64,000 nt of DNA from Hemibagrus wyckioides (Eukaryota; Chordata; Actinopteri; Siluriformes; Bagridae), in the NCBI RefSeq assembly GCF_019097595.1, contig NC_080732.1:4119354-4183353 (forward strand). Direction: 5' to 3'. This document shows, piece by piece, positions 31,959 through 45,830 of the stretch. The stretch's first letter is position 1, and the number at the start of each line of letters is the position of its first letter. The notes below the pieces were generated by a model that ran no database searches, had not been told where the DNA came from, and saw only the letters and a program-made list of their open reading frames with translations. A program made the position numbers and the translations under genes.

Positions 31959-34900
31959 ATACTACTCCTGTGAAAGCACCATGTCTAATTCCATTAGAGA
32001 TGAGCAAATACAGATCGAATCCCTTTTAAACACAATCATCTCATCGCAATTTAAAAGCACCCGAGTTTGCAGATTTTCGACATTGTATACATGACCTTAA
32101 CCTATTATAGCATTACTTGAGAGCCTTCTGGCATCAGTAAACCACTTAATTTAAAGGAAGATGATCAATATATCCTCACAATAAACTACCAAAGCTTGCA
32201 CATGTGCACTAGAAGCATGCATTTATCTGCTTATTAGAAATGTAGCTTTTACTCAGCACTGTCAGTGGTTTCCGGCTACACCTGCTGGGTCACCATATTA
32301 ACCTCTCAGACCTTTGAAAGGCCTTCCATCTTCTCCTGAACGAACAATGTGGTGTATCCGGAAGCACACATTTAATCCTCTCAGACCCTCAAATGAAAGG
32401 CAAGAACAAGGCAGAAAGGCCAAATCCTGAAGCACGGAGGCCCTATCTGTTCTTCAACATCCCAAATGCCCGGGCGGATATAATCCTATAAAGCATGCCG
32501 CCAGCAGGGCAGCGAGGGAACAAATTCAGGTCTGGTGTGTTGGGACGAGGCATAATCTAGATTAAAAAGACCAAGGAGGGGAGCTGTAGTACAAGACAAG
32601 AAGAAAGTTTATCACCATGATGGCATAAGATAAGCAGCCTTTCAAGAGATCAAATCATTGCTGTGAGATACAAAAAAACAACATCTTGAAAGGGGCATGA
32701 GAAGGTCAGAGCAAAATGGCAGCTTTAAAAACTACTCGAGTTGTGGCATTCCTCAAGTAATAAAAGGATTCAAAATGAGAAAGCAGCCTGGCGCACCCTG
32801 CCAGCTGAAATAAAAGTTTGATTAAAGCAAATGCACAGTAAACTCACAGGCACACACGGCTCCGCTGCACGCAAATACTTCAGTTTTGAAGAGGAACCCA
32901 AGCATAGGAGATGCAAAAGAAGCCTGATTGGCTGTGGCTTATTTTAATGGGTAATTTTGGGCTGCTCCAGCAGTGAAAGCAGCATGGAGCTAGCAAGTCG
33001 TGATTGGCACTCGGGGTGGGAAAAGCTTTAATCTGGCCCCGTGTTCTACTTCTCTCTTCAAGGAAATAATTATCATCAAGCAAGCAACTAAACAACAATG
33101 GCAGGAGTACTCCAGATTTATCGCCTCCACCAGTTATTAATAGCATTTACAAGCACACCCTTTTGGTGAGGACGCATGGAAATGCAGACACTCAAAGTAG
33201 GTATGGAGAGCCAGGCAGTCCCCTTTCCTCCCTCCTCCCCAAGTGCTCACACCTGGCTGTTTATGTAGGGGGCAGTAGAAAAAGGGCATTATGGCCCCCC
33301 GTGCTACAATAGATCGAGTCTGGACCACTCACACACTCGCAGTTATGAACAACAGCAGCTGCTGTGCTGGGGATGGCTGTAGTTAAGGACTCTGTGGGTA
33401 CATTTACTTACGGATAATAGCGATCCAATAACAAAGAACGGTGCTCGGAGAAGTCAGAGTGACGTAGACAGTTTCCGCAAAGTTATCCCATGTAAGCTTT
33501 GTGGTTTAAAAGAAGCTACAATTTTTTTTTAAGACAATACAAAACTGCGTATTGAGTCTGTAAATGATCAAATAGCCAAAATAAACACCGAAAAGGACAA
33601 CTAGCTTAAGAATGCAAAATAAACCAAAGATGTACCACACTGTTTGTTAAAAGAAACCTCACATGGTTTAAAAACAAACATACCCGCTAGAATCCGAAAG
33701 CAAATCGGTCACATGGCGTGACTTCCAATATAATTCAGAAAGAATCAAGCAGTCCCATGATATTAAAAATTTACTCTGCTGGGACAGCACATTATTTCCA
33801 CGTATAGCTCTGTACAGATGTGACCTTTACCTTAATATAAGATATCAGCCCCTTGTGTCTGTGATCAAATGTTACGTATGTAAGGAATATGAAGGTACAC
33901 TTCGGGATGTGCTCTCCCAATTTTTTCCATTAAAATAAGACGTGTAATTGACCCATTTATTGTTATGTCAGAGAATTGAATTGAAACACAATTTAATAAT
34001 ACAAGAAAATGAGGCTTGTCATATTCTAAAGCATGCACAAAGCATGCACTTCCATTTTGGGAAAATTTAAAACAGCAGCTTTCCCGCTTACACTGGAGAT
34101 TCCATTCATGAAAAACTTCACAGCATCCACCGTTTAATTTTAAAAACACAAACATTGCAGGTGGGACTACTATCAGGGATGGAGTTATAGAAGAACTTCT
34201 GACCAATCGGAAATGAGAACGCAACAGATTTATTTGACCAATTGTGATTCAAAAGCATACATGGCCAATTCATGTAAAAGTACCGTTGTGAAATAAAGTT
34301 GAATCGACACTGAATCGATATTTTAGGAACACAACAAATAGACGGTCTACAAATAGAGCGTCAGGATGCCCAGCTGACCTTGCAGCTCACATTTTATTGT
34401 GGAATGCCAATAGAGCTGTAGAGCAGTCATGGTTGAGAAGGCTGAGAAAGATCACACAGCTCTCCAACAGGTGCAAATTCCAGCAATACCACCGTCTTTG
34501 GGAGTTAAAATGTGCTCTAGTGGCACAAAGGGCACTTTTAATTTGAGACGAGAATAACAAAGCTTGGTACATCTGAATAATTCTGTCAAATTTGAGATCA
34601 GCTACAGTATTAACATCATCGTTTGGATAAGACGACAAACCTGTTCTGTACCAGGCATACTTTTTTGCAAGTAGTAAACCCAGCATATCCTGTAAAGGAC
34701 AGGGGAACTACTTTTGTCACCTTCACGCTAACTCGGTCTTTGAATAAACAAAGGTAGTAAACAATGGCAAAAGAAGAAAAGGATTGGTGTAGGAGGCAAT
34801 AGAAAGGACTATGTTAAGAGGGACTGGAATCCTTATACCACCAGCAACCCCTACCCCCATTGTCTGCCTGCTATCCTTCCTACAAGCATCTAAGAAATGT

Positions 34901-37900
34901 GCTGAATTCAGGATATGAGCGTTTGATCTTGGTCAGGTTGGCCGCAATGGGGCAAGCCCATGGTGCTTTTTCTGCACTACATCAAGTCTGATATATAGCG
35001 AGTTAAATGTCCTATTAAACATCCTGCATGGCGGAAACAAGTGATAGAGTGGATTAAAAAAAAAAAAAACTTAACTCAAAAACAAATATGAAACCAGAAA
35101 CCGTTTCATGTATGTGATGATACTTAGCCAAAGAAAAGCTAGTGAGTCTCCGGAGAGACATCCAAGTCCAGATTGCCTGGACCACTGGAACTAAACTACT
35201 AATAATCCAATTAGTCCACATTACTGTGTCTTGTACATATTCATTGAATTCTGCTGTTTGGTCAAAGAGAAAAATGGATGAATGTTTTAAAAGGAAGGAG
35301 AGGGAAAGAAAAAAGACTTCTATGTACCTTTCAGCTGAGTTACTGAATAAAATGCAAACAGAGCTTTAGAGGTCTGCTTTAGATCTTAGTAAACATGGCT
35401 GAACCCCTCCGTTCCACTCCGTAACCCTCTGGGCTGGCAGGGAGCTAAGGCTCTTGTCAAGCTCCAATCTTTTGTAGTGCTCCCCTGACACTCAGCCAAA
35501 CTTCTTTCTCAAGATGTGCTTGCATATGTATGAGTGGAGGGTTAGGTGTCCTCTCCCAATGCACCAAAGCACTCGGTTCCAGTGTTGGGCAGATTTTACT
35601 GGTCTAATTAACAAATGTCTTCAATGAATACCACATTGTCTTTCTCCAAAGATCCAGCCCCATTGCGTAAATGATGAGCGTGGAATTGAAGCACAAATTT
35701 CAGCAGAATAAATGACTACTGCTGTCCTGGCCTACTACTTCCAAGTCATTTAGATCCCTGATTCAAAGCAGAGTTGGTCAGATAAAGGGTATTCACTTCC
35801 TCTCCTTGCTCTAACAGGCCCTGTTCTCCTTACTTTATATCACTATCATATCATTCAGCTGGTGTGATCTTTCCAAACCATCTTCCATAGTCAGTAGGGA
35901 GACATAAATCAGATCAGACATGTTGCGACAAAGTGCCTGAAGGCATCTAGAGACAGACCCACCATCTGTGTTACTGACTGGGTCCGCTCTGTCCGTGACA
36001 CAAATCTTTGTCCTGTTTTGCTGTTCTAGACATTCATAAGCAAGTCCACAGGGTATACAGCAACCCAGGAATTCTGAGCATCCACCCAATTGTGGCTTAT
36101 CTTGAGCGTTAGGCGATTATGCACTGCACAGGCACAGTAATCGTTCAGACATGCAGACTCATGGCAATTAAGTAATTTGAAAAAGGTGGACCCATGATGA
36201 GGCTTCATCTCTGCTTGGAAGAAAGTAAAACCTGCTTTAAAGATCTGCTTAAAGCACCTGGAGAAGAGTACAGTCTTTGTTCTGCTGGAGTGCCAGCAAA
36301 ACCAAAAAAGAAAATTTTATGCTAGCACCTACATGAACCAATTGACTGCTCTCAATTGAGTGAAACTACATCTAATAAAGCTTTTCAGATGCATGCTGCA
36401 TCTTTGTCTGCTCCACCTGGACATTACCTTTTGCACAATCTTCGTTTTAGTGCATAATACAGGTTTATTTCATGGGTGGATTCTCCAGGCTTCAATGTCT
36501 AAACTAGAAGATTGAGTCATGTTTTAGTCCTGATTAGTCTTGGAATACTGCACCCATGAATCATTCATACTTCATATCCTGTTTGCTACAGACTAGAGAT
36601 GACAAAGCCATCAGTTCTACATACACAACATCTCTTCTCTATACATATACGTCTTGGCCTGGAGCAATTCCATAAGGAAAATTTACACAGGAAATGGCAA
36701 GGGCAAACAATTCCTTCCTGTTAAACATCTTTCGGTATTATTTTTCATCTTTGCAGTTAAAGACAAAAACAAACATCTCATTCTCACAAAATTTCAGGCA
36801 CAATAAATCTGCAAGCTTGCAAAACACGAGAGGCTTTCTCTGTTTCCACCAGCTAACTGTTAAACTTAATACTTAAAAAAATCCAAATCCTAGATAAACT
36901 GTTTTACACTAATGCATAAAAAGTTTCATAATGCTTCAGCTGAACCCTTGTTGAGGGTTCAGCTAAGTCGAGAAAACATGCTCAGTTTACAGAAGATTAA
37001 TGAGATCTGTACCGGAGACAGAGCTGAAATTATAAACTCGAAGACACAGACATTGTTGTGTGTTTCACAGACACCTTTGGCATTCTTGGCGAAAGAGAAA
37101 ATAAGAGACATTAAATTTACAGTAGTAAAAAAATAAATACACTTTCAGGAAAACATTCACACCTTAAAATATTTACATTTGCCACAAATGTGCCTCAGAT
37201 TAGCCTTTGTTTGAATACCGCACATTGAAACTCTCAATTTTAGATATTCAACTTGAATATGCAAGACCTAACGTGCATAATTTGCCAAATGTTTTCTAAT
37301 ACCATCCATGTAATCTGCCCCGCTATGCCACACTTTCTGAAAAGGCTTTCCAGCTGAACAGATCTCTCTAAAGCCCCTGAATGACGAAAGTGAGTAACCC
37401 CATCGTGGCACTATGAAAACCAGCTCCGTTAGTAAATGAAAGAAAAAGAAGTGTCTAAGGCAGAACAAGGACTACCCAGACCACCCAAGCTTTTAGATTG
37501 GGTTCTCCATCTTTGCTAGACTCTCTCCTTTGGTGTGCAAGTGTGCGTATCCTCAGAGGAATCATTCCTATTCCACCACTAAAGCCAAAAGCAAGGCCAG
37601 CTGGCCACACATCACCACACTGCCAAGTACTTATGGCAACAGCAGGAAGACAGGTTCAACACTCTACTCCCATTTCTTGCCTCCGACAGCAGCACCAATG
37701 TGGTGAAATCAATCCTCCTGTATTTAAAACGCCTGACAACCCCCTGCTAGTGTGCACCATCCCAGCCACAGCGCTAAACCATTACCCACATCTGCACTAC
37801 CAGGAGGTATACCAAATGCCTGTTTTTGAAATGTTAAATGTTTGCTGTAGTCATTTCCATGGGCTGGGGCTCTTACTGAGATACAGATCCCCCATCTTGA

Positions 37901-38602
37901 AACTATGCAGATTTATGCCCAAGCATGAAGCCTGTGAGCAGGGACACACATTGCTCTGACTTCTACTGACAACACCAATGTACTCCAAATCATTCACAGG
38001 CAACAACACATTCTTAATGCGTATGGAAGCCAAACACTTCCATACTACTGCTCCTGAGCCAAGCTAGTTTACTCAATCGTCCTAGACATGAAACATTGCA
38101 GAGGAGAACATCTGGACAACAGCTTAATGATCATTAATAGGGCTATAAATAGAATCACATGCTGTCTTGCAAGTGTGCAGATTGTTAAGCTACATGTTTT
38201 TGCATAGTGTGGTGGCAGCACTTTTGGGTTGAATTTTCCTAATAAAAGTGTGGGCAGCGGCGCTACTCACGGCATGATGGCCCTCTTGCTATGGCGCATC
38301 ACAAGAACTGTGGGAAGTGCCAATGATCCCTAACCTTACTTTCACAGGTCATAGTATAGAGACTCCCAGATTAGCTAAGTGATTAAAAGTCTCGGCTGCC
38401 CAGTGTGTCAGCTCAAGTTCCCACGCAGTTCAACTGGAATGTCCAAATTCATCCGTGTCTTTTTCTGGGTCATTGATATATTGCCACAGAAATACATTTA
38501 AATGTGGATACAAATGGTGTAGAATCCCTAATGGGGTAACTGCTGTTAACCTTTGCTTTGCTGAAAGCATAGGTACAGAAACTTAGATCAGGGTCAGGTT
38601 TA

Positions 38603-38816
38603 GGGGATATGGTAGCTTAGTGGTTAAGGTGTTGGGCTACTGATTGGAAGGTTGTGAGTTTGAATCCCAGGTCCTGCCACTGCTGGGCCTGAGCAAGGCC
38701 CTTGACCCTCAATTGCACAGTTGTATAAAAATGAGATAAAATGTAATTCGCTCTGGATAAGGGCATCTGCCACATGCCAGAAATGTAAATGTATGAAATG
38801 TAATGTAAATGTAAAC
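38603..38816 (+). mobile_element. tRNA-derived SINE, near full length
   Basis: Begins GGGATATGGTAGCTTAGTGG and TTAAGGTGTTGGGCTACTG (A-box region TAGCTTAGTGG), then GGTTGTGAGTTTGAATCCC (B-box GAGTTTGAATCC), a body with GCTGGGCCTGAGCAAGGCCC and TTGACCCTCAATTGCACAG, the segment CTCTGGATAAGGGCATCTGC, and a tail of AATGTAAATG copies. This is the layout I remember for SINEs abundant in ostariophysan fish genomes. It is not a functional tRNA gene: the cloverleaf is not closed. Confidence 0.8.
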
Positions 38817-41800
38817 TTCAAACAGGATACATGATTAATGCGTCTCTCAAATGCCAACACTAGGGCACTCACTTTTTCCTCCCTGATCTCTACATCTGCT
38901 CTGTATCTTCAAGCTGCAGATTACTCAGACAGTACCTTCTCTCAGGTAGGAATAAGCAACAGCTCCACAAGCAGGCCTGTAATGTAAAAAATGTAAAAAG
39001 AAGCAATGGCAAACATTGGAAGAGAGGGTTCTCAAAATTTTCTGACAAAGTGGGATTTTAATGCCCTGCAAACATACAATCCACTCCACCTTCATACAGC
39101 CGTGCTGAGCAACCAGGCCGGTAGTTAAATACATCTACAAACATGTCCAGGTTATGGAAAGACTGAAAAGTCTTGCTATTTCTGCATATTGAGAGAGAAA
39201 CATTTACACCCCACCAGTGTTCCTTTAACGGGTCTAAATGCATTCATTTATTTTCATTACGTCTCATGTTTACTTTGGGAATGAAACTTGACAAGCTGTT
39301 TAGAGAAGTATTGATTTGCCATGTCAAGGTCAGCATGTTTTTAATAAGCAAACACAAATGTAAATCTTAACCTCTGAAAACATGACGTGTTGCTCCACAA
39401 GAGTCTTGGACTGCATTGACACAGAACTCCAGGGCCTACGGAGAAAATCGGCACATACCACTCATAATTTGCAAGTTTGGTCTGGCCAATTTTTGTCTGT
39501 GGGGGGAGATCTGTAGCTTACAGACTTGCAGCTCTGTATGAAAATAACAGGGAGTGCAGTAATGGAGCAGGTGTCTGTCTCTTGAGAGTTTTAATGAACT
39601 AAAAGGCAAAATCTTTGAGTAAAAAAACTCCAAGCCAAGAAAAGCAGAAGGAGCTGAGAAATGTCTTGGCCAGTATTCTGTAAAGGTTAATCTAAAAGTA
39701 GCATTTAACATGACATATCTCCCTACAACACTTGCACTAATTGCCTTCTATTCAATACAAAAAACAACCCTCTTCTACTGGAACACAGATGTGCTGTTTT
39801 GTAACACGTGGACTGTGGGAAACAGCATCATCAATACTGGATTTGAACTCGCATTTCAAAGCAAAACCTAAGGAAGGCATGTGTGAAGGCCTGGGAGGAA
39901 GCTAAAACCTTTCAGGTAGCATGTCTGAAATGACCTGCTGGTCCAATTGGTTTCACAAAGAGCTGAACCGCACAGTGTTTTGTGGTCAGTTCCCACGTTG
40001 CTCTGTCTCAGCGCTTAAAGCAAAGGGATGCAGTGTTGCCATGGCTGCCTGAGGTGGGGGTAAGTGTGGGGGACTCCTCATAAATCAATTCCGCCTCTAG
40101 ATTTATCCAGAGGGTATGCTGATTGCACACATGGTAAATCAGCAGGAAAACGCTTAAAGTTTCCTTGGAGCCATTAATAATTTGTTACTCACTGCATTTT
40201 GCTAGATCTTTTAGATTAAGCTAAATTAGATAGATGCCTGTCTTAATAGGCACTACCTTGTTAACACTGCTTATACTTACCTTAGTCTGTTCTCAGTGAA
40301 TACTGTGTAAATCTGACCTCGAGGCATGAGTGCCACTTGTGATTTACAATAAGCAAACAGAGCCAAAAAAGCTACAGCAAAGCCGACTTGTAGTGACTTG
40401 GGGCAACGACTAACCTTCTATGAGCCTGGGACTGTTTTCTCTGGAATGTTTGTTTTGGGCTTCTACGGGGAGTTGTGAATGGGCTCGGACGCTCAAGAGG
40501 ACCCTGATAATGTGAAGATAAGCTTTGCATTTATGACTTAACATCGCAGGCTGAAAAAGGTATATAGACCTTTGTATCAACTGTGACTGATAATTCACAG
40601 TCACAATTTTTTTACCCTCTCTACAGCAGGGAGGCCCGTTAAAAAAGGTGACAAGCTCGTCAGTAGATAACATATGGTGTTTGAACATCACCTCCTACCT
40701 TAGAGTGCGCTCATTCCTCAGGCATGTGTGGTGCTTGATGCTAATGGTCGGCAGAACTATCTTTTCTAAGCATCAGCTCTCCCAGGAGGACAATGAGGTT
40801 TGTCATCAACTTGCTTACAGCGGTGCAGAAGATTATACAAAAATGACCTACTGCTGACCTAGAGAGTAAAATCATTATACTACCAAAACAAAAGATGATA
40901 GATATAATGGTAAGTAGCCTTGAATCACATGCCAGCCAAGTCTCACTATGGTACCTAAGCATATTTTGGCAAATGATCAACATTCCTGTAAACAATGCTT
41001 GGCTGCTATATCTGCTCAGCGCAGAAGCCAAGGCACTGAAAGAGCAAAACGGTAAATGCTTTAGGATGGATGTGGCCAAAGTAATGTTTAAACCTGAAAA
41101 GGACACCAGATGAAGAGCCTCCAAATATCACCAAATGAGGTCATCAAGCAGCCAAAGGTCCCATGGCCTAGGTAACTTGAGATATGATGGGATTGACCGG
41201 TTCCTCTGACCCTGCAGAGATGTACTCCGACGGACAAAACTCCATAAAGAGCAAAGTGAGACTTTGCATAGACACTGGTTAAAACTTTCAGAAACTTCTT
41301 TAGCTCTTACTACCAATAAAGTGTTTAAAGTTTTAAATGGGTGTTTCTACATTAACGGTTCAGTTTCATTCAGTGTCTTTAAATGAAATTTAGCAAAAAG
41401 AAGCGATTTGTACAAACCAAAGCTTTTAGTAATAAACCAAACCAAAATTATTACAATAGAATAAAAAATAGTGTTTTGTGCTCTTGATCATTAAAAGGGT
41501 TAATAACGCTCTCCCCAAAAAAGTTTGAGCAAGACTAACAAACTCAACAGAAGTGACAAAATGATAAATGCTGTTAGTAGCAGCATTAATATAAAACTTT
41601 GCCAGAAAGTAAGGCATAGAGAAACGATAGAACAAGCCAAATGGTGAGAAAAACACTCAGCAAGCACCACTAATAATATATGTCAAGCTCGGAATATGAC
41701 ATGGAACAAAGGCAATTCATGCTTCAACACATGGTGCGGATACGCCAGCTCTTTCCCAGTTGGCAGCCCCAGTATGCATTCTCCTGGGCAGAGCAAATAT

Positions 41801-42668
41801 GGTACTGATTGATGGTATCCCTGAGTGTGGCCTTACCCAACGGTCTCCACAAAACCAGAACCAGACCTTTCTTAGCGTGTGACTGTTTTAAACCATTTGC
41901 TGTGAAACCGAGGTTTGATGAACCCCCAGGCATTGGAAAATAAATGAACGCAAGTGGAAATCCTTACCATACCTTCACATGAGCCTTGGATGAGGATGAG
42001 TTGGGGAGTGGCACCATAATGATTGCCACTGGTTCTTACAGGAAAGATGGGCCACAGAGCAAATTGACCGCATCTCAAACTTCAATAGATTCTGTTTATG
42101 GAAGGGGGAAAAAAAAAGGAAGCACCCTGTGTTCCCTAGGCCCTGAGAAGCTTTTCCTAACATCTCGATCTTACTATATAAAACCGATTTATTTCTCAAG
42201 CTGATTTATTAGGAGAAAGAAATGCAATAAATCACACAGTAATAGCTCCTCTTTTGTTAAATATTAAATGAGACAGTCTGTGGTGTACAGCTTAATAAAC
42301 TCTTTTTCCTGAGGCTGAGACCTCCAATATTACAAATTACCTTGTCAGCACCACTACTCCCATATAAACGTAACGCTATCATATACATATGGGCTTTCAG
42401 AAACATTTTGTTGATGCTATTTAGGACTCGGCATATTAAAAGGCCAAGCCAAGCTATTGCAACACTGCTGTGTTTCCAGTTCTGGGAAAGTCAGTCATTC
42501 TTTGCTAATCTAAAACAATACACACAAAGCTGCAAGTACATTCAGTGGTTAATAGATTGATAAACCTGATAGGTTTACAAACACAGTAAAGTTTGTGTGA
42601 CAAAACAAATTAATAATCTAGATGACGTTATTCTGCCATGATATCCAGTGACATTTATTCTGATCATA
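38817..42668. other. Non-coding stretch, nothing recognised
   Basis: AT-rich with ORFs up to 127 codons on the minus strand (40741-41124) that match no family I know and have no matching splice neighbours. No tandem repeat longer than about 20 bp. Confidence 0.45.
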
Positions 42669-42728
42669 CAGTGGAACCTCGGCATACGAATTTAATTCGT
42701 TCTGGAGTTTTTTTGCTATTTAAATGCT

Positions 42729-43567
42729 AGGGCTGTCAATCGATTAAAATATTTAATCGCGATTAATCACACGATTGTCATGAGTTAACTCGTGATTAAT
42801 CGCAACTTAATTGCACATTTTTATCCATTCTAAATGTACCTTAAATTAATACTTTTTTAGTTTTTAATACTCTATTCAACATGGGCATGGACAAACATTG
42901 AAATGTATGTTGTTTATTATTAGTGAAACCAATGCTCAACATTGAAGACTAGACATGTTTCAAAGGTCAGATATTTCAAAGAACTTGTTCATGTCTATTA
43001 AACATATGAAAAAAAAGACAGAACATAGAAAACAATTATTTCTTTCTTTGCACTGAGCTATTTAATTACACAAGCCTGTTAACATTTTCAGATCACTTCT
43101 TCTAAACATGCAAAGTGTACATTTATTACTGAAACCACCTTAAATATAGAGCATAAAGAACAGACATGTTTGTCAAATAACTTGTTCATGACTATTAAAC
43201 GCATGAAGAAAAGAACGGTCTCCACTGAAAAGAATCTAGTGTTGTCTGCCTTTGGCGAGGGGCAGGAGAGCTCTCTGCATCAGCTGTATGCTTCGCCATC
43301 AAGTGATATTTTAAACTCGACGTGCTGCAGTGACAACTTTATTCATATCGACAGTAAATGCAGACTTTTGTCTTGTCGACAGAACCATCAGACATCGTTT
43401 TATATATAAAGACGACGTTTTTCCTTTCTCAATTTTCGGTCTGCTGCTGCATCTCCCATTTCTCAAACTACGGGCAAGGCCAAGGGTCAGACAGAAAATG
43501 CACACGTTAATAAAATTAGTGCTGTTAAAATGAATTTGCATTAACGCATTAATTTTGACAGCCCTAG
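42729..43567. mobile_element. hAT-like non-autonomous element nested in the pogo-like copy
   Basis: Begins AGGGCTGTCAATCGATTAAA and ends with the inverse, TTTTGACAGCCCTAG. It is flanked by the 8-bp direct repeat TAAATGCT (42721-42728 and 43568-43575). An 8-bp target duplication fits hAT superfamily integration. The left arm holds TTAATCGCGATTAATCACAC and its near-inverse, ACTCGTGATTAATCGC. Internal ORFs (79 and 76 codons) are not transposase-like. About 839 bp. Confidence 0.75.
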
Positions 43568-43769
43568 TAAATGCTGATAATCAGTTTCAGCCATTCAAAA
43601 AATATGACCAATATTACCAATACAAAGTGTATGTAAACTGTATGGCTGCTTACAAAGAACTGACCTAAGCCACGCATTCCATGTCAAGGGTCCTCACAGG
43701 AAGTCGTGCCACAAAGCTTGGGCTAAAGATAGAACAGACCACACCCACACCACCAATCTGTCCACACAC

Positions 43770-43786
43770 ACAAAAAAAAAAAAAAA
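43770..43786. repeat. Poly-A run inside the pogo-like copy
   Basis: About 17 A residues after ACACACAC, at the same place where copy 3 has a shorter A run (ATAAAAAAAACC). A locally expanded part of the element. Confidence 0.7.
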
Positions 43787-43975
43787 AGACCTGAAAAAAA
43801 TCACCTAGCTTTTGAACGCATGCCGAAGACAATGTTGGTATCGTAGGTTGACTCTTTCGAAAGAGCTTGAGCCGACTCGAAAATGCTTCTCATGCTGATG
43901 CAAATTTCTTGCAAAATTTCAATTCTTAAGGCGAAAATCCGTGAGGGAGGGCATTCGTATGCTGAGGTTCCACTG

Positions 43976-45830
43976 TATATTACAAGACCCATCACTTAAA
44001 AACACACGAGAAAAACAGTCTCCGTCCCTTTACAAACAAAACATGACTTGATTCACTCAACATGAGAATCTGGAATGATTTTGAACTCTCCAAAATTAAC
44101 TGACACCACCTGGAAGCCCCGCCTCCTTCCCCCCCAACTAACACGCTCTTGACGGAGGATTTGTGAGGCACCCTCGCGTTCTGCAACTCTGTGTATAAAT
44201 TATTCCCCATTCAGGTCCAGGTCAGGACTGTAAGAAGCTGATGGGCAATTTACCCCAAGCATCAAAGCACTTCACTTCAGAATCTGCTCTGATCTGTCAG
44301 GCAGAAAAATAACCAGAGACAACATCAAAGGACATTTTTGTCTGCAGGGGCCAGTGCTATAATGTCACTGGCTTTATTCCTTGGACCCACAGCAAAGGAT
44401 TCTTTCATACCTGTATGAAAATTGGTCTTATTAAGAAACTATTGGAATCGTTTGATGAGAAATGACCACCTGCACAAGGTGAGGACAAAGGTAGGAGATA
44501 AGGAATAACACATGATGGACCATGGCGTTAGAGGAAAATGATCACTCATGGGGTGGTGAGATGCAAACAGATGTGAGGTAGTGTTACTGTTATCACTAGG
44601 AAGTTGATTAAATTCTAATTGTAATAACAGGAGATTGTAGTGAAGTGTTCTATTTCTTTAACATAATTACAATTTTTAGTTTATTAACAAGTGTTTATGG
44701 CTACATTTAATTGAATAAAATGGTCAAAAACAAGTTTGTTATTGCCGATGTAGCCATAAACTAAAAAAAACTGTTCTACAGACTCCATCTATAAATAGTA
44801 CATAAACAGCTCATAAAAAATCCACCATATCAATAATTATATAATTTTTTTTTCCTCAGTTAAATAACAAGACTTCCATAAATCTGAAGAATCCACCATA
44901 CGAGTCCCACTGATTTCCTTTAACAGACAACTCACTACATCTTCAAGTTCTTCAAACGCCAGAAGAGGAGCAAAGTTCAGTATTTCAGCTGTGTTAAAAG
45001 CACAAGAGCAAATGTTCAGAAAAGACCCTTCGTTTCACATCATGTTCTTTTCAAATACTTTAAAACCAGACCATTAAATTGTGGGATGGTATCCAAGTCA
45101 CACCATTTTGGTTAGGCTGCAAAAGGCTTCCAGCTGAAACCATTTCTACTAACCACATTACTGATGAACGATGTGAACCGGCCCAGGATGCTGAAGGACT
45201 ACGTGAACTCTTGCAGTGAGAAAATGAACACCTCCTTCAGAAAACCTTCTACTTGTTCATGAGGACAGAAGGTAAATGTCAACTAATATCTGATAACTCG
45301 GCCCACAAACCCAAAATCCCATGTAGCTGTATTCGTAGTGCAACATTATAGCCCAATTTACACCAACCTAGCAACCAATTTGCTACAACTGCACTTTTTT
45401 ACATGGGCAAAATCTGGTATTGATAGGTTTAGAATAATTTTATAGTGCATCAAGCACAAATATGAGAAACTATTTTTCCTCAGTTACCCCTGAGGCCGGA
45501 CTATCAGTTTTGCTCAGTCCTACGAAACATTTCAAACGTTGAGTAAATTTTCCTGGAGAGAGAGGGAAAAAAAAAAAAAATCAGTGTCCATTTTCTGGAC
45601 TTTCCCAGCAATCTCATGTTACCTGGCTGTGCTAAGCCTGAACTGAGAAAGCTCTGCAGATGAACAGGCCATCTGGGCCAAGCAACCTGAATCCTCTCTC
45701 CCGAGTAAAGGTCCTGAAGCATCCTCCACACACATGAAAACCTTAGACATGACATTGTGTGATGCTGACATTAGCAACAAAACATTTCCTTCCTTAGTCC
45801 TAGCTACTTCTTTTTTTAAATATATATATA
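43976..45830. other. Non-coding stretch between two pogo-like copies
   Basis: Nothing genic. Contains a 14-bp perfect inverted repeat (44693-44706 with 44748-44761). Confidence 0.5.
44693..44761. repeat. Inverted repeat, 14-bp arms, 41-nt loop
   Basis: GTTTATGGCTACAT at 44693-44706 pairs with ATGTAGCCATAAAC at 44748-44761. It may be a fragment of a palindromic MITE; no flanking duplication is visible. Confidence 0.7.

Larger units (their letters stand above)
26895..38602. other. Long non-coding stretch, nothing genic recognised
   Basis: Holds short (GA)n runs at about 28979-28995 and 29107-29123, a (CA)n tract at 31908-31958, a degraded SINE head at 29385-29455, poly-A runs and a CTCF-type site at 28209-28222. 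A plus-strand ORF at 37498-37959 (153 codons) has no recognisable domain. Several isolated donor-like ACTTAC/CTTACC sites exist, but no exon can be bounded. Confidence 0.5.
42669..43975 (+). mobile_element. pogo/Tigger-like non-autonomous element, copy 1, interrupted by a hAT-like insertion
   Basis: Left end CAGTGGAACCTCGGCATACG and right end reverse complement CAGTGGAACCTCAGCATACG form terminal inverted repeats flanked by TA on both sides. About 460 bp belong to this element and the rest is the insertion at 42729-43575. It shares the internal segment CTGTATGGCTGCTTACAAAG ... TGTCAAGGGTCCTCACAGGA with copies 2 and 3. It has no coding capacity, so movement would need a transposase supplied in trans. 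Confidence 0.8.

Noticed and set aside
37498..37959. 153-codon plus-strand ORF
   Set aside because: Composition (Pro, His, Leu) resembles random reading of this DNA; no domain, promoter, splice sites or homologue recognised.
38603..38690. Possible tRNA gene
   Set aside because: A-box and B-box are present, but no closed acceptor stem or cloverleaf; it is the head of a SINE.
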